DNA from: Peptococcaceae bacterium CEB3
GTDB lineage: Bacteria; Bacillota; Desulfitobacteriia; Desulfitobacteriales; Desulfitobacteriaceae
Assembly: GCA_001029295.1 (NCBI GenBank)
Contig: LDXJ01000055.1
Location: 1-64,000 of the forward strand
DNA length: 64,000 bases
Reading direction: 5' to 3'
Part shown: positions 1 to 7,438 of the stretch, piece by piece
Layout: the number at the start of each line of letters is the position of its first letter
Numbering within the stretch: the stretch's first letter is position 1
Made by a program: the position numbers and the translations under genes
The notes under the pieces: model-generated
Databases searched by the model: none
Seen by the model: the letters and a program-made list of their open reading frames with translations, nothing else
What the model was told of the DNA's origin: nothing

Positions 1-318
1 GCCCTCGTTTAGGTTGCTCACGCTGCTGTCAAAGCGAAGGACAACCCTTACTACAGAATCAAGTATGAGCGCATTGCGAAGAGGCGTGGAAAGAAGCGAG
101 CCATTATCGCCATCGCTAGGATGATCCTCACAGCAATTTACCACATGCTTTCTACCGGCGAGGTTTTCAATCCCTGTGACCTCTACCAGGTCGATATGAC
201 AGTGGAATTGCGCGACAAGCAAAAGGAGAAAGCCCTGAAGCGTGCTGTCAGTCTGTTGATATCACAAGGGATTGTTCAAGCTTCGGATATTTTAGATTCT
301 ACTCTAAAGCCTGCCTAA
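1..318 (+). pseudogene. IS110-family transposase, C-terminal remnant with in-frame stop
   Basis: Read from base 1 the frame gives the C-terminal Transposase_20 region of IS110-type transposases: a stretch with NPYYRIKYERI, then RGKKRAIIAIARMI and a tail ending before a TAA at 316-318. A TAG at bases 10-12 interrupts it. The residue expected there in relatives is often Gln, so a CAG to TAG change would explain it, which is my inference. The 5' part lies outside the window, so I cannot tell whether the element carries other damage. IS110 elements use a DEDD transposase with a bridge RNA in the flanking non-coding end; the adjoining 319-560 is AT-rich and could hold an element end, but I see no defined boundary. 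Confidence 0.75.
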
Positions 319-654
319 AAAATTTTCGTTTTTTGCTCCAAGGGGTTAGTCCGCCTTTTTTTAGATTTCCTCTAAGTAATCAGCGATTCTATTGTTTTCA
401 CGCTATCTCCTTCGTCCTGGTGTAACGCCTTCCAGATTTAGTATTAACCTTCCTCTATAAACTATAAAGAAAGTTTTTGAGAGAGTCCTTAAAGCTATGC
501 GAAAATCGTGTTAAGATTTAGTCAAGCTTAATTCACATCCGGTCTTAAACTATCGAGAAAAAATAAAAGAGCATGGATACCGCCAACGCGGGTACACGCT
601 CCCAGTTTGATTTTTTTCGTTGTTTGACTGAACCGGACAGAAAACGCGAGGCGT
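319..654. other. Gene-free interval after the IS110 remnant
   Basis: AT-rich DNA with no convincing ORF. Apart from the hairpin at 569-601 that ends pduL transcription I see no recognisable element; the first 240 bases may be the right flank of the IS110 remnant. Confidence 0.5.
569..601 (-). terminator. Probable intrinsic terminator of pduL
   Basis: On the minus strand GAGCGTGTACC pairs with GGTATCCATGCTC with one mismatch and a two-base bulge, and is followed by a T-rich run (bases 558-568 on the plus strand are A-rich). It lies 54 bases past the pduL stop. Confidence 0.5.
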
Positions 655-1254
655 CTAGCGGGCGGCCAATGTCAGCCCGTCCGTGGTGACCAGGACCATA
701 TCCCCGTTGCGGACTGAAAACCCGTTGCCCTCGTCCGTGTCAATGTGTATATTGAGATGAGAACTGGGACTGACCCGCACCAGGACATTATTGAAAATCC
801 CTCCGCGCAGACCGGGTATCTCAACCCGCACATAGGCACCGTCGACAACCCCATATTGAGCGGCATCGCTGGGCATCATATGAATATGCCTGGCCGCTAC
901 GATGACCCCGGACGCCAAAACAACCCTACCGTTGGGCCCCACCAGTTCCAGGCCCGGAGTTCCCGCTAAGTCGCCTGAATCGCGTACGGGAGGGCGAACG
1001 CCCAGCTTGAAAGTATCCGTGGTTGCCAACTCGACTTGAGACTGCTTGCGTACCGGTCCGAGCACGCGAATCCCGTTCAGGCTCCCCTTCGGTCCGACTA
1101 AAGTCAAGGTTTCCTCACACGCAAATTGCCCGGGCTGGCTGAGAAACTTAGATGGAGTCAAAGTATAGCCGGGCCCGAACAAAGCTTCCACATGCTCTTG
1201 CGTCAGGTGAACGTGACGGTTGGAAATCTCGATCGGAACTTGAAAAGCAGTCAT
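655..1254 (-). CDS. pduL: PduL-type phosphate acyltransferase (phosphotransacylase)
   Basis: A 199-residue protein that should interconvert acyl-CoA and acyl phosphate (acetyl- or propanoyl-). The PTAC signature is seen twice: SNRHVHL (His14, His16) near the N-terminus and AARHIHM (His123, His125) in the middle, the metal-binding His pairs of the family, followed by HIDTDEGNG. Length is typical for the single-gene form without an encapsulation peptide, and no microcompartment shell genes are near, so a role in general acetate/propionate metabolism is more likely than in a Pdu organelle. Start: an upstream ATG at 1326 is in frame, but GGGAGG sits 8 bases before the ATG at 1254 and the domain begins right after it. 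The gene stands alone, with its own terminator. Confidence 0.9.
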   Translation of the reverse strand: MTAFQVPIEISNRHVHLTQEHVEALFGPGYTLTPSKFLSQPGQFACEETLTLVGPKGSLNGIRVLGPVRKQSQVELATTDTFKLGVRPPVRDSGDLAGTPGLELVGPNGRVVLASGVIVAARHIHMMPSDAAQYGVVDGAYVRVEIPGLRGGIFNNVLVRVSPSSHLNIHIDTDEGNGFSVRNGDMVLVTTDGLTLAAR

Positions 1255-1507
1255 ATCAATCAACCTCCCCGGTGGTGTACAGATAAATTTATCTTTCAAC
1301 CACATTATACACCCGGTCTTGTGCAAAAACGTACTTTCAGAAAACTTGTGCTAGTAGAACTTCTGCTTTGGCAAAAGTCAAGAGATTTGCGGGTGAACGG
1401 TCGAAAAACAACGATGAACGGTCGTAAGCCAGACGCGACCGGGGGGGGTACAGTGCAGGCGGGTACGGTGCAGCCGACGCCTTTTCATTTTCAGACACCG
1501 GAGTATA

Positions 1508-1894
1508 ATGGGTGGAAAAGACGAGAAAGCGGGTGGGGCAGTGGAACCCGGAGCGTTGGCCGGCCAAGAAGCCGAGTACAGGAAATTATATTTTGTCTGG
1601 TATTTTGATGATGACGAAGGATACGGCATAGAAGTTATGGCGGAAACGGGAGAAGAGGCCATCCGGGAGGGTGGTGTCGGAAGCCGCTTCGTGAGCGTTG
1701 CCAATTGGTCTTACGGGCACGGGACGGAAGCGCGGGATTTTCGCAGGGCTTGGGGGGAGTATGTGGCAGATGAGGCGCAAAAGAACGGGGGAAGGCTGCC
1801 TTCGGCTTTGTCCTGTTTGCTGCTGCGATATGACCCCTCATCCGGACAATGTCAAGGGGACATAGCGAAGATGAAACATAGGTTGTCGCTTTGA
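1508..1894 (+). CDS. Hypothetical protein, 128 residues
   Basis: No family recognised. After a Gly/Glu-rich start, residues 24-60 read like a folded domain (LYFVWYFDDDEGYGIEVMAETGEEAIREGG), then a Trp/Tyr/Gly-rich patch. It is soluble and acidic and has no signal peptide. A GGAG lies 5 bases before the ATG. It is convergent with the penicillin-binding protein gene. It may be a small nucleotide- or damage-response protein but there is no motif to say so. The last residues look atypical, and a second small frame (1891-2043) opens across its stop codon. Confidence 0.55.
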   Translation: MGGKDEKAGGAVEPGALAGQEAEYRKLYFVWYFDDDEGYGIEVMAETGEEAIREGGVGSRFVSVANWSYGHGTEARDFRRAWGEYVADEAQKNGGRLPSALSCLLLRYDPSSGQCQGDIAKMKHRLSL

Positions 1895-2043
1895 TCGACC
1901 GAAAATGGCTAAGGGGTCAGGTTGCGTCGGGTGCATTTGTCGTCTGTATCGCGGCCACATGTCTTTACCGCCTGATCCTGAGTGAAACAGGTTGGGAGCG
2001 GGGTCCCTCTGTCCCGGAGGTGTTATCTTTGAGAAAGGCGTAA
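1891..2043 (+). CDS. Possible 50-residue membrane peptide (uncertain)
   Basis: A TTG at 1891 overlaps the stop codon of the preceding ORF (TTGA arrangement), with an AGG 7 bases upstream. The frame encodes a short hydrophobic helix (ASGAFVVCIAATCLYRLIL) with charged flanks. It overlaps the 3' end of the penicillin-binding protein gene on the other strand by 79 bases, so the hydrophobicity could be a by-product of that coding sequence. Reported only as a candidate. Confidence 0.2.
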   Translation: MIDRKWLRGQVASGAFVVCIAATCLYRLILSETGWERGPSVPEVLSLRKA

Positions 2044-4643
2044 ATGCGGTAGATGCCGGCCGGGGGAGCATGTTTAGGGGACGCGAGAGGAAATTGGACA
2101 GTAGAGTTTCCTTCCACGGGATTTTGAATGGGAATGGTTTCGCCCGCGGCTTGGCCGGGGGGTTGCACATAGAGGAAAGCGGAATACTGACTGCTTCCCG
2201 GGGGCAGGTTGAGGCCGACACTGGCTTGACCGGATTTGCCATCATATGAGATAGGCGGCGCCAAGGCCGGCGTGGGAATCGCGTTTGCCCCGGGCGGGCC
2301 CGAAGTTCCAGGCGGGTTGTTTCCACCCGGGTTGCCGGAGGGAGGGGCCCCGGCTGCAGCTCCCGGAGCGCCGCTGCCGGGTGCGTAAGCTGTCGGCGGA
2401 CGGTAAGGCGCTTCGTCGGGCGGCCAGGGGATGGAAGGATCCCGGTCCGGAAGATTAAGGAAGACCTTGGTGATTTTATTGAGAGTGTTTGGACCGGCTA
2501 AATAGCTGGGGTTGGCGGCGTCGACTTCCTTCTGAACCCAGACATTGCTTACCTGCGTGGGAAAGTTACCGGCGGCCGCGATTTCGGTCTTGATGAACTG
2601 CGGCGGGGTAAGACTGCTGGGCAAGAGTCCGGATTTTGTGTCTATCTGTCCGCTCACGATACCCGGCGGCTGGGGAATGGTGGGTTCGGGTTTAAGCCCC
2701 TGCAGAGCTGTCTCCATAACCTTTTTCCAGATTTCAGCGGGATATGAGCCCCCAAAAACGTTGTGCAAATAGTGGTGGCCGTCCGGGTCAGAGTCGTACC
2801 CCATCCAGACTACGGCGGAGTAGCGGGGTGTGTAGCCGGCAAACCAGGCGTCCGGGCTGCCCACCTTGTTTCCGTAGCTGGCCGGCAGGGAAGTGGTTCC
2901 CGTCTTGCCGCAGACATACCACCCCGGGATGTTGCCATTGTAGGCCGTGCCGTTAGTGACGACGCTGTGTAAAAGGTTGTTTATCAGGTAAGCGGTGGTT
3001 TCTTTCATCACCCTCTGAGTGACAATGGTGGGCTGAACCAATGGTTTGCCGTTGGAATCAAGGACTTTGGTAATGGCGTGGGGAGTTACCCTGATGCCAT
3101 TGTTGGCAAAGACGCCGTAGGCGGAAGCCATGTCCAGGGTGGAGACGCGGGCTGTGCCCAAAGCCAGGCTTGCCACCCGATCCGCCTTGGTCAAGGGCAG
3201 GCCCAGCCTCTCTTTGGCGAATTGCCAGCCATAATCGACTCCGATCAGTTGAAGGAGTTTGGCGGCATAAACGTTGACTGAGTCTTCCAAGGCGAAGCGC
3301 ATGGTGATGAGGCCTTTCCAACCCACAGTGGCGGTATCGAAGTCAGTGGGAGTCCAGGTTTGTCCTCCTCCTAAATTGAAAGTCACCGGCATATCGTCCA
3401 GGACTGTGCCTGGGTAGAACCCGCCTTTTTCTAAAGCGGGGGCATAATCGACCAAAGGCTTAATCGTCGAACCGGGTTGCCGCAGGGTTTGCCAAGCCCG
3501 GTTCAGCCCCATGGGAGTGTAGTCGCGTCCCCCGATCATGGCTCGGATCGAGCCGGTGGAAGGGTCAACGACGGTCATGGCGCTCTGAATGAGCGAGTTT
3601 GGCAGGGAGGGCGGGAAGTTGGCCGGATCAGAATAGACCTTTTCCGCTGCCGCTTGAATTTTCGGGTCAACCGTGGTATAGATTTTGAGGCCGCCGGAGA
3701 AAATCTGTTGGGCTGTTAGGTTATAGGTGTGTTCCAACTGGGAAACGACATAATCGATGAAATAGGGATAGGGATAAGCGGCACCCGTTCCGGCTCCGGT
3801 TTTCTTAACCCCCTGACCGTGGGATTTCTTCACTTGTTCGACAAAGCTGAACGGCGCGTTTAAATCCTTGGTGTATTCGGCGGCGGAGATTAGTCCGGCG
3901 GATTTCATGACGCCCAGGACGACGTTGCGCCGGTATTTAGCCGCATTGGGGTGCATGTAGGGATCGTAGCCACTGGGTGCCTGGGGAAGACCTGCCAAAA
4001 GGGCGATTTCCGGCGGCGTTAATTCCTTCAGGCCTTTGCCGAAATAAGCTTGGGCCGCGGCCCGGATGCCGAAAGCAGACTCTCCCAGGTAGATCTTGTT
4101 TAAGTAAAAAGTTAAAATCTGATCTTTGGTATAACGGTGCTCGAGTTCCAAGGCGAGTATGGCTTCCTGGATTTTTCGGGTAAGGGTCTTTTGCGTGGGG
4201 TTGGCGATAAAAGCGTTTCGGGCCAGCTGTATGGTAATCGTGCTCGCGCCTTCCTTGGCGCTGCCTGACCGCAGGTCGGCAATGGCTGAACTGATGATGC
4301 GCTGAAAGTCAAGGCCGAAGTTGGAATAGAAACGTTTGTCCTCCACAGCGACGAAAGTTTGCTTAACCAGAGGTGGGATGTCCTGGGACTTGACCACCAG
4401 GCGGTTCACTCCCGCGTGCAGTTGGGCGATTTCTTTTCCGTTCATATCATAGACGATCGATGATTCCCTCCCGGTGAGAGCCGAAGGGTCCCACTGAGGG
4501 GTCTTAGCGGCGGCGACAGCCACGAAGGCGAGAAGGCCGAGGGCAAGAACCCCAAAAATGATCCCTAGGGTACGCCGGATCAGACGCCGTCTTGTCACGT
4601 TTTTAGGGCGGCGAGTGTGCGGTTTTCTCGGGTGATCGGACAT
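1965..4643 (-). CDS. Class A penicillin-binding protein (PBP1A type), glycosyltransferase-transpeptidase
   Basis: Bifunctional cell-wall synthase of 892 residues, inserted by one N-terminal membrane helix after a basic tail. The GT51 glycosyltransferase domain follows, with VEDKRFYSNFGLD (catalytic Glu kept) and GASTITIQLARN. The transpeptidase domain has all three motifs: PGSTIKP (Ser-x-x-Lys), DSVN, and CGKTGTT. A Pro/Gly-rich linker of about 60 residues leads to a C-terminal beta-sandwich, fibronectin-like module. Odd points: GT51 motif 1 has Asn where most members have His (FYxNxG), and motif 3 has Ile for the usual second Gln. Start: ATG at 4643 has GGAGGA 5-10 bases upstream; the in-frame ATG at 4718 lacks one. 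Single-gene unit. Confidence 0.93.
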   Translation of the reverse strand: MSDHPRKPHTRRPKNVTRRRLIRRTLGIIFGVLALGLLAFVAVAAAKTPQWDPSALTGRESSIVYDMNGKEIAQLHAGVNRLVVKSQDIPPLVKQTFVAVEDKRFYSNFGLDFQRIISSAIADLRSGSAKEGASTITIQLARNAFIANPTQKTLTRKIQEAILALELEHRYTKDQILTFYLNKIYLGESAFGIRAAAQAYFGKGLKELTPPEIALLAGLPQAPSGYDPYMHPNAAKYRRNVVLGVMKSAGLISAAEYTKDLNAPFSFVEQVKKSHGQGVKKTGAGTGAAYPYPYFIDYVVSQLEHTYNLTAQQIFSGGLKIYTTVDPKIQAAAEKVYSDPANFPPSLPNSLIQSAMTVVDPSTGSIRAMIGGRDYTPMGLNRAWQTLRQPGSTIKPLVDYAPALEKGGFYPGTVLDDMPVTFNLGGGQTWTPTDFDTATVGWKGLITMRFALEDSVNVYAAKLLQLIGVDYGWQFAKERLGLPLTKADRVASLALGTARVSTLDMASAYGVFANNGIRVTPHAITKVLDSNGKPLVQPTIVTQRVMKETTAYLINNLLHSVVTNGTAYNGNIPGWYVCGKTGTTSLPASYGNKVGSPDAWFAGYTPRYSAVVWMGYDSDPDGHHYLHNVFGGSYPAEIWKKVMETALQGLKPEPTIPQPPGIVSGQIDTKSGLLPSSLTPPQFIKTEIAAAGNFPTQVSNVWVQKEVDAANPSYLAGPNTLNKITKVFLNLPDRDPSIPWPPDEAPYRPPTAYAPGSGAPGAAAGAPPSGNPGGNNPPGTSGPPGANAIPTPALAPPISYDGKSGQASVGLNLPPGSSQYSAFLYVQPPGQAAGETIPIQNPVEGNSTVQFPLASPKHAPPAGIYRIYAFLKDNTSGTEGPRSQPVSLRIRR

Positions 4644-4935
4644 GGAAATCCTCCTCAATGACGGTTTTCTCTGGCGGCAGTCAGGCGGCCGCAAGGCCGG
4701 GGCCCGGAATTCATCCACTTGGAACTGAGTGAACCCCCAGGGTGCGGTTCCGGGGGTTGATGCTTTTAGATTAGCACAGTTGGCAGCGTGTTTCCACTTT
4801 TTTTGAAACCAACATGAAGAAAACCCGGCTTGGTGCTAAAGAAGACTGCCTTGCTCCGCAAGGCTAAGTCGCACTTATCCCCTAGGGGACAAGCGTCAGC
4901 GCGGGCAGAAGCCGAGGTTGCACTTAGGAAAAAAA

Positions 4936-4962
4936 GCAGCCATCGTGCCGGACGATGGCTGC
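4936..4962 (-). terminator. Intrinsic terminator of pepV
   Basis: A perfect 10-bp stem (GCAGCCATCG / CGATGGCTGC) with a 7-base loop; on the minus strand it is followed by eight T residues (4928-4935). It lies about 50 bases past the pepV stop. Confidence 0.85.
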
Positions 4963-5009
4963 AAGAGAAGATTGCGAGGCTGTAGGCGTAGAGTTCACCA
5001 CACCGGCGT

Positions 5010-6389
5010 TTACTTTGCTAATTCATAAATGGCATGGGCGTAAATCTTGGAGTTTTGGATCAGGTCCTCGATCTTAATGTATTCGTTTGCCTGATGATCA
5101 AGATCCGGTTCTCCGGGAAGAATGGGCCCGAAGGCGACAATGTTCGGCATCTCTTTGGCATAGGTGCCGCCGCCGATGGCCAGAAGTTTGGCTTCCCGCC
5201 CGGTTTGTTCCGTGTAGACTTTCTGCAGGGACTTGATCAGAGGATGGTCTTCCGGGAAAAACAAAGGGGGCTGATGCATCATGTTTTCGATCTCAATCCC
5301 GGTCCCCGCCAGGCGGGCCTTCAGCGGAGTCATCATGTCGTCATATTTGAAGGTAACGGGGTATCTCAGGTTGAGCGACATTCTCACTTCATCTTCGCGC
5401 ATGGAAATTGTGCCCACATTGAAGGAAAGTTTGCCTGATTCTCGGTCTTCCAGCCCGACGCCAAAGGAATGTCCGTCCGTCTCAAAACCCACGTTGCGGT
5501 TGAAAAAGCTGATGAACTCGGTCAATTCTGGGCTGCCGAACGGCAGCGTGCCCAAAAACTGAAACATCTGCATGATGGCGTTTTTGCCCAGTTGGGGCAG
5601 ACTGCCATGGGCGGCGACACCTCTTGATTTGATGACGACGGTTTCCCCCTGCTTTTCGGCCGTTAAATCATAGCCTGTTTCAGAGGCGAATTGCTGCGCG
5701 GTTTTCAGGAGCCGTTCCACGTCCTTGACGGCGAGACCGGCCTCGCAATAATCGGGGACCACATTGGCCCTCTGGCCGCCGCGGATATAAGTGATGCTTC
5801 CGCCGGACTCGAGTTTCTTCACCACGTCGAAAATTGTAATCCCTTTTTCCGCATAGATGATGGGGTATTCGGCATCCGGGGTAAAGCCCCCGACCGGTTC
5901 TTTTTCCCTTTCCGAGTAATATTCCATTTCCTTGCAGCCGCTTTCCTCATTGGTGCCAAAGATGACCCTGACTTTCCTGGCGAGAGGAAGGTTCAAGTCT
6001 TTGAGGGCTTTGAGCCCGAAGAGTGCGGCCAGAGTCGGGGCTTTGTCATCCATGGTTCCTCTGCCGTAGATCTTGCCCTCATGTATTTCCGCCCCATAGG
6101 CGGGATGGAGCCAGCCGTCACCTTCCGGGACGACATCCAGATGCCCCAACACCGCGATATAATCATCTCCCGTGCCATACTCGGCATAACCGATGTAACC
6201 GTCCAGGTTAACGGTCTTGAAACCGAGTTTCCCGGCAATGGTCAGGGCTTTGTCCAGAGCCTCCGCGACTCCGGGGCCAAACGGCATTCCTGCTTGCGGT
6301 TCATCTTGGACACTCTTGATCCTGACGAGTTCCTGTACGGCTTGAACCAGTTCATCTTTGTGGGCGTCAATTCTCCGGTTAATTTCCAT
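5010..6389 (-). CDS. pepV: M20-family dipeptidase, PepV type
   Basis: A 459-residue cytoplasmic zinc dipeptidase that cuts dipeptides from imported peptides. Metal-site and catalytic motifs of clan MH are visible: HLDVVPEGDGW, GRGTMDDKAPT, GTNEESGCKEM and the Asp in TPDAEYPIIYAEKG. The long central lid domain and the late His in DLDHQANEY match PepV (about 460-470 residues) rather than short M20 carboxypeptidases. GGAGGAT lies 7 bases before the ATG. It is the second gene of an operon, 12 bases after the PqqD-like gene, and it fits the dipeptide ABC transporter elsewhere in the window. Confidence 0.92.
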   Translation of the reverse strand: MEINRRIDAHKDELVQAVQELVRIKSVQDEPQAGMPFGPGVAEALDKALTIAGKLGFKTVNLDGYIGYAEYGTGDDYIAVLGHLDVVPEGDGWLHPAYGAEIHEGKIYGRGTMDDKAPTLAALFGLKALKDLNLPLARKVRVIFGTNEESGCKEMEYYSEREKEPVGGFTPDAEYPIIYAEKGITIFDVVKKLESGGSITYIRGGQRANVVPDYCEAGLAVKDVERLLKTAQQFASETGYDLTAEKQGETVVIKSRGVAAHGSLPQLGKNAIMQMFQFLGTLPFGSPELTEFISFFNRNVGFETDGHSFGVGLEDRESGKLSFNVGTISMREDEVRMSLNLRYPVTFKYDDMMTPLKARLAGTGIEIENMMHQPPLFFPEDHPLIKSLQKVYTEQTGREAKLLAIGGGTYAKEMPNIVAFGPILPGEPDLDHQANEYIKIEDLIQNSKIYAHAIYELAK

Positions 6390-6401
6390 CTGACAATCCT
6401 C

Positions 6402-6761
6402 CTAGCTTTGCGGACCTCTGGTGAAAGAAATCCAGCCTTTCTTATTTAGGTAATTCAGAAACCTCATAAGCCTTTGAAAGTCGGGATCGAAGGCTTGGCC
6501 AAATTCCCGGCCGATGTTTTGGCCAATTTGGTAGACGGTATTCTGTCCGTCTATATTCTGCCAAACTTTCGAGCCGACTCTGTCGAGTTCCAGGTCGCTG
6601 ACAGTGGGCTTCTTGACCAGCCAGTGCACAAACCTCTCCGCGGGTTTGTCGTGTTCAAAGACCAGGAATACCACATCGTTCCTCAGTTCCCAGTGCCGGT
6701 GTTTTTTCACCGGAATATAGAGGAGATAGTTGTCCTTCTTCAAGATTTTTTTGTTTAGCAT
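6402..6761 (-). CDS. PqqD-like (RiPP-recognition-fold) protein
   Basis: 119 residues. The C-terminal 60 residues match the PqqD winged-helix pattern: LDRVGSKVWQNIDGQNTVYQIGQNIGREFG, then a helix with FLNYLNKKGWISF. PqqD folds bind leader peptides of ribosomally made modified peptides, but many stand-alone relatives exist with no known job. The N-terminal half (HRHWELRNDVVFLVFEHDKPAERF) is extra and not recognised. It is the first gene of the transcription unit with pepV, 12 bases apart; a peptidase partner is suggestive but no radical-SAM or precursor peptide gene is near. Start ATG at 6761 has a GGGGTG 4-9 bases upstream. Confidence 0.7.
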   Translation of the reverse strand: MLNKKILKKDNYLLYIPVKKHRHWELRNDVVFLVFEHDKPAERFVHWLVKKPTVSDLELDRVGSKVWQNIDGQNTVYQIGQNIGREFGQAFDPDFQRLMRFLNYLNKKGWISFTRGPQS

Positions 6762-6839
6762 GCAACACCCCTAGGTCAGCGGCGATTGCCCTTAAATGCC
6801 GTTACCTTATTATTTCCGGTTGCGCAAGTTCCAGGCTTA

Positions 6840-6868
6840 AGTATAGCTTTTGGCGTCGGGGAAAACAA
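6840..6868 (-). promoter_or_regulatory. Promoter of the PqqD-like/pepV operon
   Basis: On the minus strand TTGTTT (6863-6868), 17 bases, TATACT (6840-6845). It lies about 80 bases ahead of the PqqD-like start, with the palindrome at 6877-6905 just upstream of the -35 box. Confidence 0.6.
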
Positions 6869-6876
6869 GTTGACAC

Positions 6877-6905
6877 GATTTGATTCTACATTGTGGAATC
6901 AAATC
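6877..6905. promoter_or_regulatory. 29-bp near-perfect palindrome, probable operator
   Basis: Two 14-base arms (GATTTGATTCTACA and TGTGGAATCAAATC) around one central T, with one mismatch out of 14. It starts 8 bases upstream of the -35 box of the PqqD-like/pepV promoter, a place typical of activator sites, and 1 base after a TTGACA on the plus strand. It lacks a run of T, so it is not a terminator. I do not recognise the regulator; it is not a Rex, Fur, LexA or CodY consensus. Confidence 0.6.
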
Positions 6906-7058
6906 CATCAATTCGCCCTGTGTTATCGTGGACAGGCGCAGGGGATTTTATGTTTCGGGCGGGCAGATTTCGAGCGAGGATCGCTCTTTTTCAAAGAGTC
7001 TGCCAAAGGAATGTCCACCGTGTGAGGACAGAAGGGGGAAAGGGTTCGCTTGTTAGGG

Positions 7059-7126
7059 CTATGTACTATGTACTATGTACTATGTACTATGTACTATGTA
7101 CTATGTACTATGTACTATGTACTATG
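7059..7126. repeat. Heptanucleotide tandem repeat, 9.7 copies
   Basis: Nine perfect copies of CTATGTA followed by CTATG. It lies between the divergent PqqD-like and cydA units, about 90 bases upstream of the likely cydA promoter. Perfect identity suggests slippage-prone, recently expanded DNA. Confidence 0.95.
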
Positions 7127-7211
7127 GCTTGTGGCTTGTGGGCGATAGGCGAGGGTTTGAGTGCAGCGCGGAAGTACCTTAGAATTATAACGATAAGATA
7201 TTTAGAATAAG

Positions 7212-7240
7212 TTGACAAATGTATTTAAAGCAAATAAAAT
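7212..7240 (+). promoter_or_regulatory. Probable promoter of the cyd operon
   Basis: Consensus TTGACA (7212-7217), 17-base spacer, TAAAAT (7235-7240). It would give a leader of about 190 bases before cydA. No Rex-type box was found beside it. Confidence 0.6.
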
Positions 7241-7438
7241 AATAGGGAAGCGCCGGGTCCCCTGCGGTTCCCGGATACATACTTAATTATGGGGAAGAAG
7301 GTGATGCGAAGCGGCATCAGCCCTTTTTGGGGTAAGGGTTTGGGCAAGGGTGATGAGGCCAAAACAGGACTACTGTGAGGCCGGGACAGAACTACAGAAG
7401 GAAGAGCTAAAAGACTTTTTACGGGAGGAGAGAACGGA

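Noticed and set aside
5691-6449. Plus-strand frame of 252 codons over pepV
   Set aside because: Fully antisense to a well-conserved dipeptidase; no family resemblance.
7059-7126. CRISPR-like array
   Set aside because: Heptamers repeat with no spacers; this is a simple tandem repeat.
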